From Streptomyces monashensis (GTDB lineage Bacteria > Actinomycetota > Actinomycetes > Streptomycetales > Streptomycetaceae): 64,000 nt of DNA. Location: assembly GCF_001866665.1 (NCBI RefSeq), contig NZ_MLYO01000019.1:38803-102802 (forward strand). Reading direction: 5' to 3'. Shown piece by piece: positions 25,157-33,498 of this stretch. Within the stretch, counting starts at the first letter, position 1. The number at the start of each line of letters is the position of its first letter. Below the pieces are notes generated by a model, which saw only the letters and a list, made by a program, of their open reading frames with translations, searched no databases and had not been told where the DNA came from. The translations under genes and the position numbers were made by a program.

Positions 25157-26001
25157 GCGAGCAGCAGATTCCCGTCGCCCCCGCGCTTCCGGAGCCGGAG
25201 CCCGCGACGCCCGCGACGCCCGCGGCGCCCGCGGGCAAGGACCGCCGGGTCCTGCGGGCCGTCCTGCGCTGGACCGCGGCCCTCGCGGTCTTCGCGGTGG
25301 CCGGCACGTCGACGGCGTACGGCGTGACCCGCCTGGAGCGCACCGACCTCCCCGGCCTCGCCACGCGCCCGGACGGCCGCTGGGCGTACCCGACGATCGT
25401 CCACCCGCCGCTGCCCGCCGCCCGCCCGGCCCCTTTCGCCCACGGCAACGTGGCCAACATCCACTACGCCGACCTGCGCAAACTGGTGCTGCCCGGGCCG
25501 AAGGGCGCCAAGGCCGTCCCGGTGCTCGCCGGCGACCACGGATGGACGAAACCGGACGTGTTCCTCGCGGAGTACGCGAGCAAGGACGACCGGGACGCTC
25601 TCCGGGACGAGCTCACCGACCACGGCCTGCGGCACATAGCCGCCCGAGGCTGGACCATGCCGGACGGCACCCGGACCCGGATCTACCTGCTCCAGTTCGA
25701 GACCGGGCTGATCGCCGGCGAGGTCCAGCAGGACGAGTTCACCGGCTACGACGACCCGACGCGCGCCCTGCGCGGGGCCGCCGTCAACGCGATGGACGAG
25801 TCGTACCCTGCGGCCGCCGCCGACGAGAACGGCCTCGTGGAGGAGTACGCCGAGAAGAAGCCGTACGGTGCCGAGCAGGTGCGGCAGGCCTACATCACCT
25901 CCGGCGACGTCATCGCACTCGTGGTGCAGTCCCGCGCGGGTGGTGCGAAGGAGATCCCGTTCCAGCAGACGGTGGTCCTGCAGCAGCAGCTGCTCAGCTG
26001 A
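25153..26001 (+). CDS. Exported single-span protein, cassette member C
   Basis: 282 residues: Pro/Thr-rich tail (PEPEPATPATPAAPAG), one membrane span (about 37-57), then an ectodomain homologous to member A (DLRKLVLPGPKGAKA, VFLAEYASKDDRDALRDEL, RTRIYLLQFETG). It begins with ATG overlapping member B's stop. The three proteins probably form one envelope complex or act on one target; nothing in the sequence shows which. Confidence 0.78.
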   Translation: MSEQQIPVAPALPEPEPATPATPAAPAGKDRRVLRAVLRWTAALAVFAVAGTSTAYGVTRLERTDLPGLATRPDGRWAYPTIVHPPLPAARPAPFAHGNVANIHYADLRKLVLPGPKGAKAVPVLAGDHGWTKPDVFLAEYASKDDRDALRDELTDHGLRHIAARGWTMPDGTRTRIYLLQFETGLIAGEVQQDEFTGYDDPTRALRGAAVNAMDESYPAAAADENGLVEEYAEKKPYGAEQVRQAYITSGDVIALVVQSRAGGAKEIPFQQTVVLQQQLLS

Positions 26002-26098
26002 GGACCCGGTCGGCGCACCTCCGCAAGAGGGCCGGGCACCGGCCGCGTAAGCTGAGCCCCGGCTCTGTCGTACGCCCACCCTCGCTCAAGGAGCACCC

Positions 26099-26197
26099 GT
26101 GGAGATCTTCTTCGAAACCCTGCTGGTTCTGGTCTGCGTCGGCGTGCTCGCCTTCGCCGCTCTGGCAGTGAAGAAGCTGTACCAGGGCCAGCGCTGA
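26099..26197 (+). CDS. 32-residue membrane peptide
   Basis: Begins GTG after AAGGAG and encodes one hydrophobic helix (FFETLLVLVCVGVLAFAALA) followed by a basic end (VKKLYQGQR). The clean ribosome site, codon bias and position between members of a co-directional set support a real small membrane protein. Function unknown. Confidence 0.65.
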   Translation: MEIFFETLLVLVCVGVLAFAALAVKKLYQGQR

Positions 26198-26223
26198 ACC
26201 TCACCTAGGAAAGCTTTCCGCTC

Positions 26224-26799
26224 ATGATCGAGATCCCGTCCGACCTGCACAAGGACCTCGTCCCGCTCGCCTTCCTGCTCGGCAACTGGGCCGGCGCGGG
26301 CGTGCACGACTTCCCGGGCTCGGAGAAGTGCAACTTCGGCCAGGAAGTCAGCTTCAGCCACGACGGACGGGACTTCCTCGAGTACCACTCCCGCACCTGG
26401 GTGCTGGACAACGACGGCAACAAGGTCCGCCCGCTGGAGTCGGAGTCGGGCTTCTGGCGGATCGACGCCGACCGCAAGGTCGAGGTGACGATGACCCGCG
26501 ACGACGGCGTCATCGAGATCTGGTACGGCGAGATGGCGGCCAAGAAGCCGCAGATCGACCTGGTCACGGACGCCGTCGCCCGCACGGCCGCCGCCCAGCC
26601 GTACAGCGGTGGCAAGCGGCTCTACGGGTATGTGAAGAGCGACCTGATGTGGGTCGGCGAGAAGCAGACGCCCGACGTCGAGCTGCGCCCCTACATGTCG
26701 GCCCATCTGAAGAAGGTCGTCACCCCGGAGGACGTCGAGCGCTGGGCCAAGGCCCTCCCCGACGACATGCCGGACGACGGCATCGCGTTCTTCAAGTGA
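26224..26799 (+). CDS. Nitrobindin-like (FABP-family, DUF1794) heme protein
   Basis: 191 residues forming a predicted ten-strand beta barrel. It starts with the family motif LGNWAGAG and has regular strands (VSFSHDGRDFLEYHSRTW, GFWRIDADRKVEVTMTR, VIEIWYGEM). Nitrobindins bind ferric heme and detoxify peroxynitrite. A distal C-terminal His, as in YMSAHLKKV, fits the proximal heme ligand of the family. Heme binding here is inferred from family. Confidence 0.85.
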   Translation: MIEIPSDLHKDLVPLAFLLGNWAGAGVHDFPGSEKCNFGQEVSFSHDGRDFLEYHSRTWVLDNDGNKVRPLESESGFWRIDADRKVEVTMTRDDGVIEIWYGEMAAKKPQIDLVTDAVARTAAAQPYSGGKRLYGYVKSDLMWVGEKQTPDVELRPYMSAHLKKVVTPEDVERWAKALPDDMPDDGIAFFK

Positions 26800-26826
26800 C
26801 CAAGGCGGTGTGAGGGCCCTACCTGA

Positions 26827-27081
26827 TCACACGCGTCCCAGCAGTCCACCCGCGAGGCCGCCGACGAGACCGTCCTCCGCGTCCATGTCGTCGTCGGCGG
26901 ACTTCTGCTTCGGGTCGTGCCCGGGGTGGTTGCGGTGGGGGTCGGGCCGGGACCAGATGTCCCCGGCGGCGGGCTGGTCGTCGGCCGTGGGCCCGGGGCG
27001 GGCGGCCGCCGCGGTCACGCCGAGCGTGGCGAGCAGGACAGGGGTGGCGACCGCGAGGGCCAGGACTCTGCGGACGTGCAT
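26827..27081 (-). CDS. Small secreted protein
   Basis: 84 residues with an N-terminal signal peptide (VRRVLALAVATPVLLATLGVTAAAA, predicted cleavage after AAA or ARP). The mature part is hydrophilic and His/Asp-rich (PDPHRNHPGHDPKQKSADDDMDAED) and ends in a short Gly/Leu helix. No domain recognised. The His/Asp content could bind metal, notable next to nur, but this is speculation. Confidence 0.65.
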   Translation of the reverse strand: MHVRRVLALAVATPVLLATLGVTAAAARPGPTADDQPAAGDIWSRPDPHRNHPGHDPKQKSADDDMDAEDGLVGGLAGGLLGRV

Positions 27082-27211
27082 GGATTCCTCCGTGTTCAGG
27101 GTGACGGGTCGCCGCGAAGCTACCCACGGAATTCATGCCGAATAACGAATTATCGCGCTAACCACCCATGCGGCCGAAGAGGACCGGCTCCCGGTGTGAC
27201 GGGCGTGGTTC

Positions 27212-27217
27212 TAGACT
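27212..27217 (+). promoter_or_regulatory. Putative -10 box of leaderless nur
   Basis: TAGACT lies 7 nt before GTG 27225, the spacing expected if transcription starts at the start codon. No ribosome site is present between them. Confidence 0.5.
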
Positions 27218-27224
27218 CGTCGGT

Positions 27225-27662
27225 GTGGTGAGCACCGACTGGAAGAGTGACCTCAGGCAGCGTGGCTACCGGCTGACGCCGCAGCGGCAGCTTGTGCTCG
27301 AAGCCGTGGACACCCTTGAGCACGCGACCCCCGACGACATCCTCACGGAAGTGAAGAAGACGGCGTCGGGGGTCAACATCTCCACCGTCTACCGGACGCT
27401 GGAGCTGCTGGAGGAGCTGGGCCTGGTCAGCCACGCCCACCTCGGGCACGGGGCGCCCACCTATCACCTCGCCGACCGGCATCACCATCTGCACCTGGTG
27501 TGCCGGGACTGCGAGAGCGTGATCGAGGCCGACGTGGCGGTCGCGTCGGAGTTCACCGCCAAGCTGCGGGCGCAGTTCGGGTTCGACACCGACATGAAGC
27601 ACTTCGCGATCTTCGGCCGGTGCAAGGACTGCTCCCTGAAGAGCTCGCGTACCGCGTCGTAG
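27225..27662 (+). CDS. nur: Fur-family nickel-responsive regulator Nur
   Basis: 145-residue repressor that in S. coelicolor senses nickel and controls superoxide dismutases and nickel uptake. N-terminal winged helix (LRQRGYRLTPQRQLVLEAVD ... NISTVYRTLELLEELGLV), then the dimerisation and metal domain with His-rich HLADRHHHLHLVCRDC and C-terminal CKDC. The sequence matches my memory of Nur (SCO4179) almost throughout, as does the position before a YgfZ gene. The start is GTG 27225, giving MVSTDWK. Confidence 0.9.
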   Translation: MVSTDWKSDLRQRGYRLTPQRQLVLEAVDTLEHATPDDILTEVKKTASGVNISTVYRTLELLEELGLVSHAHLGHGAPTYHLADRHHHLHLVCRDCESVIEADVAVASEFTAKLRAQFGFDTDMKHFAIFGRCKDCSLKSSRTAS

Positions 27663-27671
27663 GCTGGCCGC

Positions 27672-28637
27672 ATGAAGAGCCCTCTGCTGTCCCTGCCCGG
27701 CGCCGTCCCCGCCGAGGGCGTGGACGAAGGTGTCGCCGCCCACTACGGCGACCTGTTCCGCGAGCAGCGTGCCCTCGCCGAGGGCAACGGCTTCGTGGAC
27801 CTGTCCCATCGCGGCGTCATCACGGTCACCGGTGACGACCGGCTGAGCTGGCTGCACCTGCTCCTCACCCAGCACGTCAGCGAGCTGCCGCCCGGCGAGG
27901 CCACCGAGGCGCTGATCCTCTCCGCGCACGGGCACATCGAGCACGCCCTGTACCTGGTGGACGACGGTACGACGGTGTGGGCGCACGTGGAGCCCGGGAC
28001 GCAGCAGGCGCTCCTCGCCTACCTGGAGTCGATGAAGTTCTTCTACCGGGTCGAGGCCGCCGACCGGACGGACGACTTCGCGGTCGTCCACCTGCCCGCC
28101 GGGTCCATCGCGGAGGTGGCGGACGACGTCGTCGTACGGGAGACCGCGTACGGGCGGGACCTGTTCCTGCCGAGGGCCGACCTGGAGTCCTTCGCGGCCT
28201 CCCACGGGCCCGCCGCCGGGCTGCTCGCGTACGAGGCGCTCCGCGTCGAGCAGCACCGGCCCCGGCTCGGCTTCGAGACCGACCACCGGACCATCCCGCA
28301 CGAGCTGGGCTGGATCGGCACGGCCGTGCACCTGCAGAAGGGCTGCTACCGGGGCCAGGAGACCGTGGCCCGCGTGCAGAACCTGGGCAAGCCGCCGCGC
28401 CGGCTGGTCTTCCTGCACCTGGACGGGAGCGACGTCCATCTGCCCGGCGCGGGAACCGAGATCCGCCTCGCGGACGACGGGCCCGACGGCCGCAGGATCG
28501 GCTTCGTGACGACGTCCGCGCGGCACCACGAACTGGGGCCGGTGGCGCTGGCGCTGGTCAAGCGGAACGTGCCCGTCGATGCTCGGCTTCTGGCCGGAGA
28601 GACAGCGGCTGCGCAGGAGGTCGTGGTCGAGCCGTAG
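27672..28637 (+). CDS. ygfZ: Folate-dependent iron-sulfur protein YgfZ
   Basis: 321 residues resembling the glycine-cleavage T protein. It carries the YgfZ signature KGCYRGQE with the functional cysteine (about residue 220). YgfZ helps repair or assemble certain Fe-S enzymes using folate. Starts 9 nt after nur and is likely co-transcribed with it. Complete length for the family. Confidence 0.9.
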   Translation: MKSPLLSLPGAVPAEGVDEGVAAHYGDLFREQRALAEGNGFVDLSHRGVITVTGDDRLSWLHLLLTQHVSELPPGEATEALILSAHGHIEHALYLVDDGTTVWAHVEPGTQQALLAYLESMKFFYRVEAADRTDDFAVVHLPAGSIAEVADDVVVRETAYGRDLFLPRADLESFAASHGPAAGLLAYEALRVEQHRPRLGFETDHRTIPHELGWIGTAVHLQKGCYRGQETVARVQNLGKPPRRLVFLHLDGSDVHLPGAGTEIRLADDGPDGRRIGFVTTSARHHELGPVALALVKRNVPVDARLLAGETAAAQEVVVEP

Positions 28638-28639
28638 TC

Positions 28640-28723
28640 GTGCGACTGCGGGTGAGTGGTGGGCTGGTCGCGCCCACGCGGCGGAGCCGCACATCGATAC
28701 GGCCCCGCGCCCCTTCGGGGCGC
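28640..28723. repeat. Dispersed Streptomyces intergenic repeat, copy 1, with terminator
   Basis: Contains the core CGCGCCCACGCGGCGGAGCC and ends in GCGCCCC-TTC-GGGGCGC (28707-28723), a 7-bp hairpin reaching the dtd stop. A related copy in inverted orientation lies at 37562-37641. Both sit between convergent genes, so the element probably serves as a two-way terminator. Confidence 0.8.
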
Positions 28724-29148
28724 TAGATCTCCAGCAGCACCGTGAACGGGCCGTCGTTCGTCAGGGACACCCGCATCCGCGCCCCGAACCGGCCCGTCGC
28801 CACCGTCGCGCCGAGGGCCCGCAGTTGGGACACCACCTCGTCGACCAGGGGCTCGGCGACATCGCCCGGGGCCGCCGCGTTCCACGTGGGGCGGCGGCCC
28901 TTGCGGGCGTCGCCGTAGAGGGTGAACTGGCTGACGACCAGCAGCGGGGCTCCGACGTCGCTGCACGACCGCTCGTCCTGGAGCATGCGGATCGACCAGA
29001 GCTTGCGGGCCAGCTGGGCCGCCTTCTCCTTGGTGTCCTCGTGGGTCACCCCGACGAGGACGCACAGCCCCTCGCCCTCGATCGCCCCGACCGTCTCGCC
29101 GTCCACGACGACGCTCGCGCCGTCCACCCGCTGTACCACCGCTCGCAT
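28723..29148 (-). CDS. dtd: D-aminoacyl-tRNA deacylase
   Basis: 141-residue proofreading enzyme removing D-amino acids from mischarged tRNA. It has both family motifs: SQFTLYGD and, at the C-terminus, [12 protein letters not shown]. The start at 29148 (MRAVVQRV) matches the family; two in-frame upstream codons are possible but less likely. Its end abuts the dispersed repeat. Confidence 0.95.
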   Translation of the reverse strand: MRAVVQRVDGASVVVDGETVGAIEGEGLCVLVGVTHEDTKEKAAQLARKLWSIRMLQDERSCSDVGAPLLVVSQFTLYGDARKGRRPTWNAAAPGDVAEPLVDEVVSQLRALGATVATGRFGARMRVSLTNDGPFTVLLEI

Positions 29149-29308
29149 GCGGACCATCATGCCGGGTGCCCGGTGCGTGGTGACAGGGGGCCCATTATCG
29201 ATCCCTTACCGCCCATCTGGGGCTGTTCGGGGGCACTCGGTCACATAGCGGTCGGTCGGGGTGGCACGATGCTTACCACACGCCGGTCGAGGGGACGGTC
29301 GAACCACG

Positions 29309-29968
29309 ATGAGCACACCTAGTACCAGCGGGCGGCTGGAGGTCCAGGGGGGCCAGGGGATGCCGGAGGTGACGTACCGGGCGCCCACGCAGCGCGCCGA
29401 CAGTCCACCGAGCCCCGTGCTGCCCGCCGAGCCCCGCGAGCACGAACTGGCCCGGCTCAGCCTGCCCGAACTGCGCACCCTGCGCCGGGACGCCCAGCGC
29501 GACGAGGCGGACCTCAGCTATGTGCGGCGGCTGCTCCAGGGGCGGATCGACATCCTGCGCGCGGAGTTGTGCCGGCGCGGCCGGGCCTCCGTGCCGGCGC
29601 CGTCCCCCACTCCCGACTCCGCTCGAGCGGGGGGACCCCCGGACGGCTCGGTGGTGGACCGGCTCCCGGAGATCCTCAAGGACGCCCCGGCCCGGTACCG
29701 CTCCTCGGCCCGCCACGTCACGCTGGGCACCCCGCACAACGAGGAGTACCGGCAGCTGGCCACAGAGATGCTCGGCGAGGTCGAGCTGAGCGATCTCTCG
29801 GCCCGGACCGATCTCGAACTGAGCAGCGCCATGGGGCGGTTGGTGCGCTACGAGCAGGAGGTCTCGCGGCGCCGGCAGCGGCTGCAGCAGACCATCGACG
29901 AGTGCAGCGGGGAGATCGCCCGCCGGTACCGGGTCGGCGAGGCCACGGTGGACGACCTGCTGAGCTGA
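29309..29968 (+). CDS. rsiG: Cyclic-di-GMP-dependent anti-sigma factor RsiG
   Basis: 219 residues. In Streptomyces RsiG binds c-di-GMP and then holds the sporulation sigma factor WhiG inactive. The two known E-x3-S-x2-R-x3-Q-x3-D motifs are both intact: one in [16 protein letters not shown] (about residues 66-81), one in [16 protein letters not shown] (about 186-201). They form the antiparallel helices that hold the nucleotide. The central part is variable and Pro/Ala-rich. ATG 29309 chosen as start. Confidence 0.92.
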   Translation: MSTPSTSGRLEVQGGQGMPEVTYRAPTQRADSPPSPVLPAEPREHELARLSLPELRTLRRDAQRDEADLSYVRRLLQGRIDILRAELCRRGRASVPAPSPTPDSARAGGPPDGSVVDRLPEILKDAPARYRSSARHVTLGTPHNEEYRQLATEMLGEVELSDLSARTDLELSSAMGRLVRYEQEVSRRRQRLQQTIDECSGEIARRYRVGEATVDDLLS

Positions 29969-30011
29969 AAAGGGGGCGACGCCCGGCGGGTCGTGTGCCT
30001 ATGGTGAGGTG

Positions 30012-31265
30012 ATGAGCGACCTGGTGATACGCGCTGTCGGCGAGTCCGAGTACGAGAACTGGCTGCGGGCCGTGAGCACCGGGTTCCTCAGTCCGCCCGT
30101 CGTGAGCGCGGACCAGCTCGAGCGCAGCCGCCGCACGGACGCCGAGGCGTCGGCCCGGCGGACCGGCGCCTTCGACGGCGACCGGTGCGTGGCGACGTAC
30201 TGCTCCTTCCGGCAGGAACTCACCGCCGTCGGCGGCGCGTTCGTCCCCGCGAACGCCGTCTCGGGCGTCACCGTCAGCCCCACGCACCGGCGCCGGGGCC
30301 TGCTCACCCAGATGCTGCGCCGGGATCTCGCGGAGGCGAAGGAGCGCGGTGACGTCGTCGCCACGCTGATCGCCGCCGAGTACCCGATCTACGGCCGCTA
30401 CGGCTTCGGCCCGGCGGCCTGGTCCGTCAAGTGGACCGTCGAGGCGCTCCGGGCGGGGCTCGACCGGCGCTGGGCCGGGCCCGAGGGCGGGGGCCGGATC
30501 GATCTGGTCGACGGCGCCGAGGTGCGCACGCTGGGGCCCGCGCTGCACGAGCGGTTCCGGGCCGGCCGGCCCGGCGCGGTCAGCCGTGTCCCGGTGTGGT
30601 GGGACACGACGACCGGCGTCCTGCGCTCCGGCCCGGACTGGACCGAGCCGTACTACGCGGTGTACCGCTCCGCCTCCGGCGAGGTCGAGGGCCTGGTGTC
30701 GTACCGCACGGCGGAGCACGACTGGCCGGGCAACCAGCCGGGGGACATCCTGTCCGTGAACTGGATGCTCGCCACCGCCCCGGCCGCCGAGCGCGCCCTG
30801 TGGCACTTCCTGTGCTCGATCGACTGGGTGGCGCGGGTGACCAGTGACCGGCGTGCCCCGGACGACCTGCTGCCCCAGTTCCTGCCGGACCCGCGCGCGG
30901 CCCGCCTCACCGAGCACACGGACTGGCTGTGGCTGCGGATCCTGGACGTCGTACGGGCCCTGGAGGCGCGGACGTACGAGGCGGCGGGGTCGGTGGTCCT
31001 GGAGGTCGCCGACCCGGCGGGTCTGGCCGGCGGGCGGTTCCGGCTGGAGGCCTCGGCGGACGGGACGGCCTCGTGCACGGTCACGTCGGCGAGCGCCGAT
31101 CTCACCCTCGGCGTGGCCGAGTTGGGCAGTGTGTGGCTCGGCGGGGAGTCGCTGCGGCGGCTCGCGGCGCTCGGCCGGGTGCGGGAAGAACGAGAGGGCG
31201 CCGCCCGGAAGGCCGACGCCCTGTTCCGCTCGCCCGGGCTCCCGTGGTGCCCGGACCTCTTCTGA
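30012..31265 (+). CDS. Eis-like GNAT acetyltransferase
   Basis: 417 residues. N-terminal GNAT core with acetyl-CoA site ([18 protein letters not shown]), a second GNAT-like region and a C-terminal SCP2-like sterol-carrier fold ([23 protein letters not shown]), ending in the free C-terminal residue typical of Eis enzymes. The mycobacterial Eis acetylates aminoglycosides and proteins. The natural substrate here is unknown. Confidence 0.88.
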   Translation: MSDLVIRAVGESEYENWLRAVSTGFLSPPVVSADQLERSRRTDAEASARRTGAFDGDRCVATYCSFRQELTAVGGAFVPANAVSGVTVSPTHRRRGLLTQMLRRDLAEAKERGDVVATLIAAEYPIYGRYGFGPAAWSVKWTVEALRAGLDRRWAGPEGGGRIDLVDGAEVRTLGPALHERFRAGRPGAVSRVPVWWDTTTGVLRSGPDWTEPYYAVYRSASGEVEGLVSYRTAEHDWPGNQPGDILSVNWMLATAPAAERALWHFLCSIDWVARVTSDRRAPDDLLPQFLPDPRAARLTEHTDWLWLRILDVVRALEARTYEAAGSVVLEVADPAGLAGGRFRLEASADGTASCTVTSASADLTLGVAELGSVWLGGESLRRLAALGRVREEREGAARKADALFRSPGLPWCPDLF

Positions 31266-31330
31266 CGCTTCCCTTCTCCCGGCTGCCCTGACTGTTCATG
31301 GCTGTTCATGACTGCTATCCGTAGCGAGCT

Positions 31331-31400
31331 GTTCAGTTGTGGCTGTGCTGTGCGGTGTTCAGTTGTGGCTGTGCCGTCTCGTGTTCAGTTGTGACTGTGC
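31331..31400. repeat. 26-bp period direct repeat, three copies
   Basis: GTTCAGTTGTGGCTGTGC at 31331, 31357 and (with one change, A for G) 31383. The exact 26-bp spacing is about two and a half helical turns. Iteron-like, about 200 bp before devE. Confidence 0.85.
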
Positions 31401-31492
31401 GCTTCGGTGGCCGTCCCCTGCCCGGGCTCCCGGCTCCCCTCCGGAAGGAAGCCCGGTCGGCCAACCACTGGGGAAGCTCGACCAGGTCGTGC

Positions 31493-31509
31493 AAGTTGGC
31501 AGCCAACTT
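31493..31509. promoter_or_regulatory. Operator-like inverted repeat before devE
   Basis: AAGTTGG-CAG-CCAACTT, perfect 7-bp arms. Similar half sites (CAACT/AGTTG) occur around the devA promoter, suggesting the GntR paralogs bind both. Confidence 0.6.
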
Positions 31510-31583
31510 CACTGTACTTATCTCCGCGCGGAAGCGGCTCATAACCAGCTGTCGCCGAACTGCCGGAAGTTGGCGGGAAGTTG

Positions 31584-31589
31584 TAGTGT
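31584..31589 (+). promoter_or_regulatory. Putative -10 box of leaderless devE
   Basis: TAGTGT within AGTTGTAGTGTTTG, six bases between box and GTG 31596. The same layout with TAGCGT precedes devA. Confidence 0.55.
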
Positions 31590-31595
31590 TTGTCC

Positions 31596-32504
31596 GTGGA
31601 CCCGGAGCACGTCCTGGCCAGTGGACGGACGAGGTCACAGCAGCCCCGCTCGTCCCACCGCGACATCGCCGACGAACTGCGCAGCCGGATCAGGTCCGGC
31701 GTGCTGCGGCCGGGTCAGCGCATGCCCACGCAGGCCAAGCTGGCCGACGAGTTCGGCGTCGAGCGCGGGGCCGTACGGGAGGCGCTGCGCATCCTTCAGG
31801 CCGAGCAGCTGCTCGTCAACGTGTCCAAGGGCAGCCCGGCCACCGTGGCCCCCGCGCTCGGGCCTGCGCCTTTCGTGTCCGGACCGGCCGCCGCGCCGCA
31901 GCCCACCATGGTCGGGCTCACCCCGCGCATCGCGGCCGCCTTCGCCGCGCCGCACGTGCGGATCGACGCGCTCTGCCTGACCTCCGTCTCGCTCACGCTG
32001 GCCGTCGGCGAGCCCCTGCGGCAGATCCACGCGGGACGGCTGAAACCGGCCAAGATCGACGTCCGGGTGCTGCTGCCCAGCCGGGACATCGACCTCGCCT
32101 TCCCGGCGCCCGTGGCCGCTGACGACGGGGGTCTGCTGCACCGCCGCTGGCTGGCCCAGCGCAACGCCCAGGGGCAGGTGCTGCGGCAGAACCTGCTGGC
32201 GCTGCTCACCACGCACGGCATCGACGTCCACGTCTCCTTCCGGGCGTTGCCGTTCACCCCGCCCGTGAAGCTGTATCTGCTCAACGACGCGGAGGCGCTG
32301 TTCGCGTACTACACGCTCAAGCGCCGTGAGCGCGAGATCGAGCACGAGCATCTGGAGCTGTACGACGCCGACGGCACGCGCTCGATGCTGTTCGCCTTCG
32401 AGGGGGACGCCGGGGCGCGGGACGCGGCGTTCGTGGAGCAGTCCCGGCGGTGGTTCGACGCGCTGTGGGGGACGATCAGTTCGGAGCTGCGGTTCGGCGC
32501 ATAG
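31596..32504 (+). CDS. devE: GntR-family regulator DevE, paralog of DevA
   Basis: 302 residues. Winged helix near the N-terminus (DIADELRSRIRSGVLRPGQRMPTQAKLADEFGVERGAVREALRILQ) and a long DevA-type C-terminal domain (APHVRIDALCLTSVSLTLAVGEPLRQIHAGRL, RALPFTPPVKLYLLND). About 60 percent alike with the next gene by eye. In S. coelicolor devE lies next to devA, needed for aerial growth and sporulation. Start GTG 31596 with no ribosome site, read as leaderless. Confidence 0.85.
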   Translation: MDPEHVLASGRTRSQQPRSSHRDIADELRSRIRSGVLRPGQRMPTQAKLADEFGVERGAVREALRILQAEQLLVNVSKGSPATVAPALGPAPFVSGPAAAPQPTMVGLTPRIAAAFAAPHVRIDALCLTSVSLTLAVGEPLRQIHAGRLKPAKIDVRVLLPSRDIDLAFPAPVAADDGGLLHRRWLAQRNAQGQVLRQNLLALLTTHGIDVHVSFRALPFTPPVKLYLLNDAEALFAYYTLKRREREIEHEHLELYDADGTRSMLFAFEGDAGARDAAFVEQSRRWFDALWGTISSELRFGA

Positions 32505-32580
32505 TCACCGGGCACGTGGGTGGCAGCCAACTCGGGCCAAGTTGCCGGTGCTTGGCAGCTATGGGCGCACAACTTCTGGG

Positions 32581-32613
32581 CAACTCTCCCTGGATGGATC
32601 AGAGTTGTAGCGT
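32581..32613 (+). promoter_or_regulatory. devA promoter with CAACTCT/AGAGTTG inverted repeat
   Basis: CAACTCT (32581-32587) and AGAGTTG (32601-32607) form perfect 7-bp arms 13 nt apart. The -10 TAGCGT (32608-32613) directly follows, six bases before GTG 32620. The arms cover the -35 region, suiting repression. Confidence 0.55.
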
Positions 32614-32619
32614 TTGGTC

Positions 32620-33498
32620 GTGACTCGGGAGTATGTGGCAGTGAACGGCAGCAGAAGACGCACGCCCCAGGAGATCGCCGACACCCTGCGCGAACGCATC
32701 CGCACGGGTGCCCTGCGGCCCGGTGCGCGGCTGCCCACGCAGGCCGTGCTGGCGGGGGAGTTCGGCGTCGAGCGGGGTGCCGTGCGCCAGGCGCTGCGCG
32801 TGCTCCAGGAGGACGGGCTGCTCAGCGACGTCAGCAAGGGCAGCCCGCCACGGGTCGCCGAGCCGCGCGACGGCGCGCGCGACGGACCGCAGCCGACCAT
32901 GGTGGCGCTGGCGCCCCGGCTGACCGAGGCGTTCGCGGCGCCGCACGTGCGCATCGACGCCGTCTGCCTGACCGCCCAGAGCCTGATCCCGGCGCTCGGC
33001 GAGCCGCTGCGGCTGATCCACGAGGGGCGCCTGCGGCCCGACCGGATAGACGCCCGGATCCTGCTGCCCGGCCGGGACATCAACCTCGCCTTCCCGGTCT
33101 CGGTCGACGCCGGGAGCGAGGAGGACGACGCCGTGCACCAGCGCTGGCTGGCGATGCGCAACGCCCAGGGCCAGGTGCTGCAGTACAACCTCCAGGCGCT
33201 GCGCGGCACCCACGACATCGACGTCCAGGTCACCTTCCGGGCGCTGCCGTTCACCCCGCCGGTGAAGCTGTACCTGCTCAACGGGGCGGAGGCGCTGTTC
33301 GCGCACTACATGATCAGCCGGCGCGAGGAGCCGACCGACAGCGGAACGCTGCAGATGTGGGACACCCTGGGTTCCGAGTCGCTCCTCTTCTCCTTCGAGC
33401 GGCGCTCCGGGCAGCGGGACGCGGCGTTCGTGGAGCAGTCGCAGAAGTGGTTCGACGCCCTCTGGGAAACCATCACGTCGGACCTGACACTCTCCTAG
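32620..33498 (+). CDS. devA: GntR-family developmental regulator DevA
   Basis: 292 residues. Winged helix (RRTPQEIADTLRERIRTGAL ... RQALRVLQEDGLLSD) plus DevA-type effector domain (APHVRIDAVCLTAQSLI, QVTFRALPFTPPVKLYLLN). In S. coelicolor DevA is required for aerial hyphae and represses its own gene. Start GTG 32620, apparently leaderless. Its TAG stop shares one base with the devB GTG (TAGTG), so the two are coupled. Confidence 0.88.
   Translation: MTREYVAVNGSRRRTPQEIADTLRERIRTGALRPGARLPTQAVLAGEFGVERGAVRQALRVLQEDGLLSDVSKGSPPRVAEPRDGARDGPQPTMVALAPRLTEAFAAPHVRIDAVCLTAQSLIPALGEPLRLIHEGRLRPDRIDARILLPGRDINLAFPVSVDAGSEEDDAVHQRWLAMRNAQGQVLQYNLQALRGTHDIDVQVTFRALPFTPPVKLYLLNGAEALFAHYMISRREEPTDSGTLQMWDTLGSESLLFSFERRSGQRDAAFVEQSQKWFDALWETITSDLTLS

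Larger units (their letters stand above)
31266..31595. other. 330-bp regulatory region upstream of devE
   Basis: No gene. It holds a three-copy 26-bp array (31331-31400), a perfect inverted repeat (31493-31509) and a leaderless-type promoter (31584-31589). It is less GC-rich than its surroundings. Confidence 0.7.
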
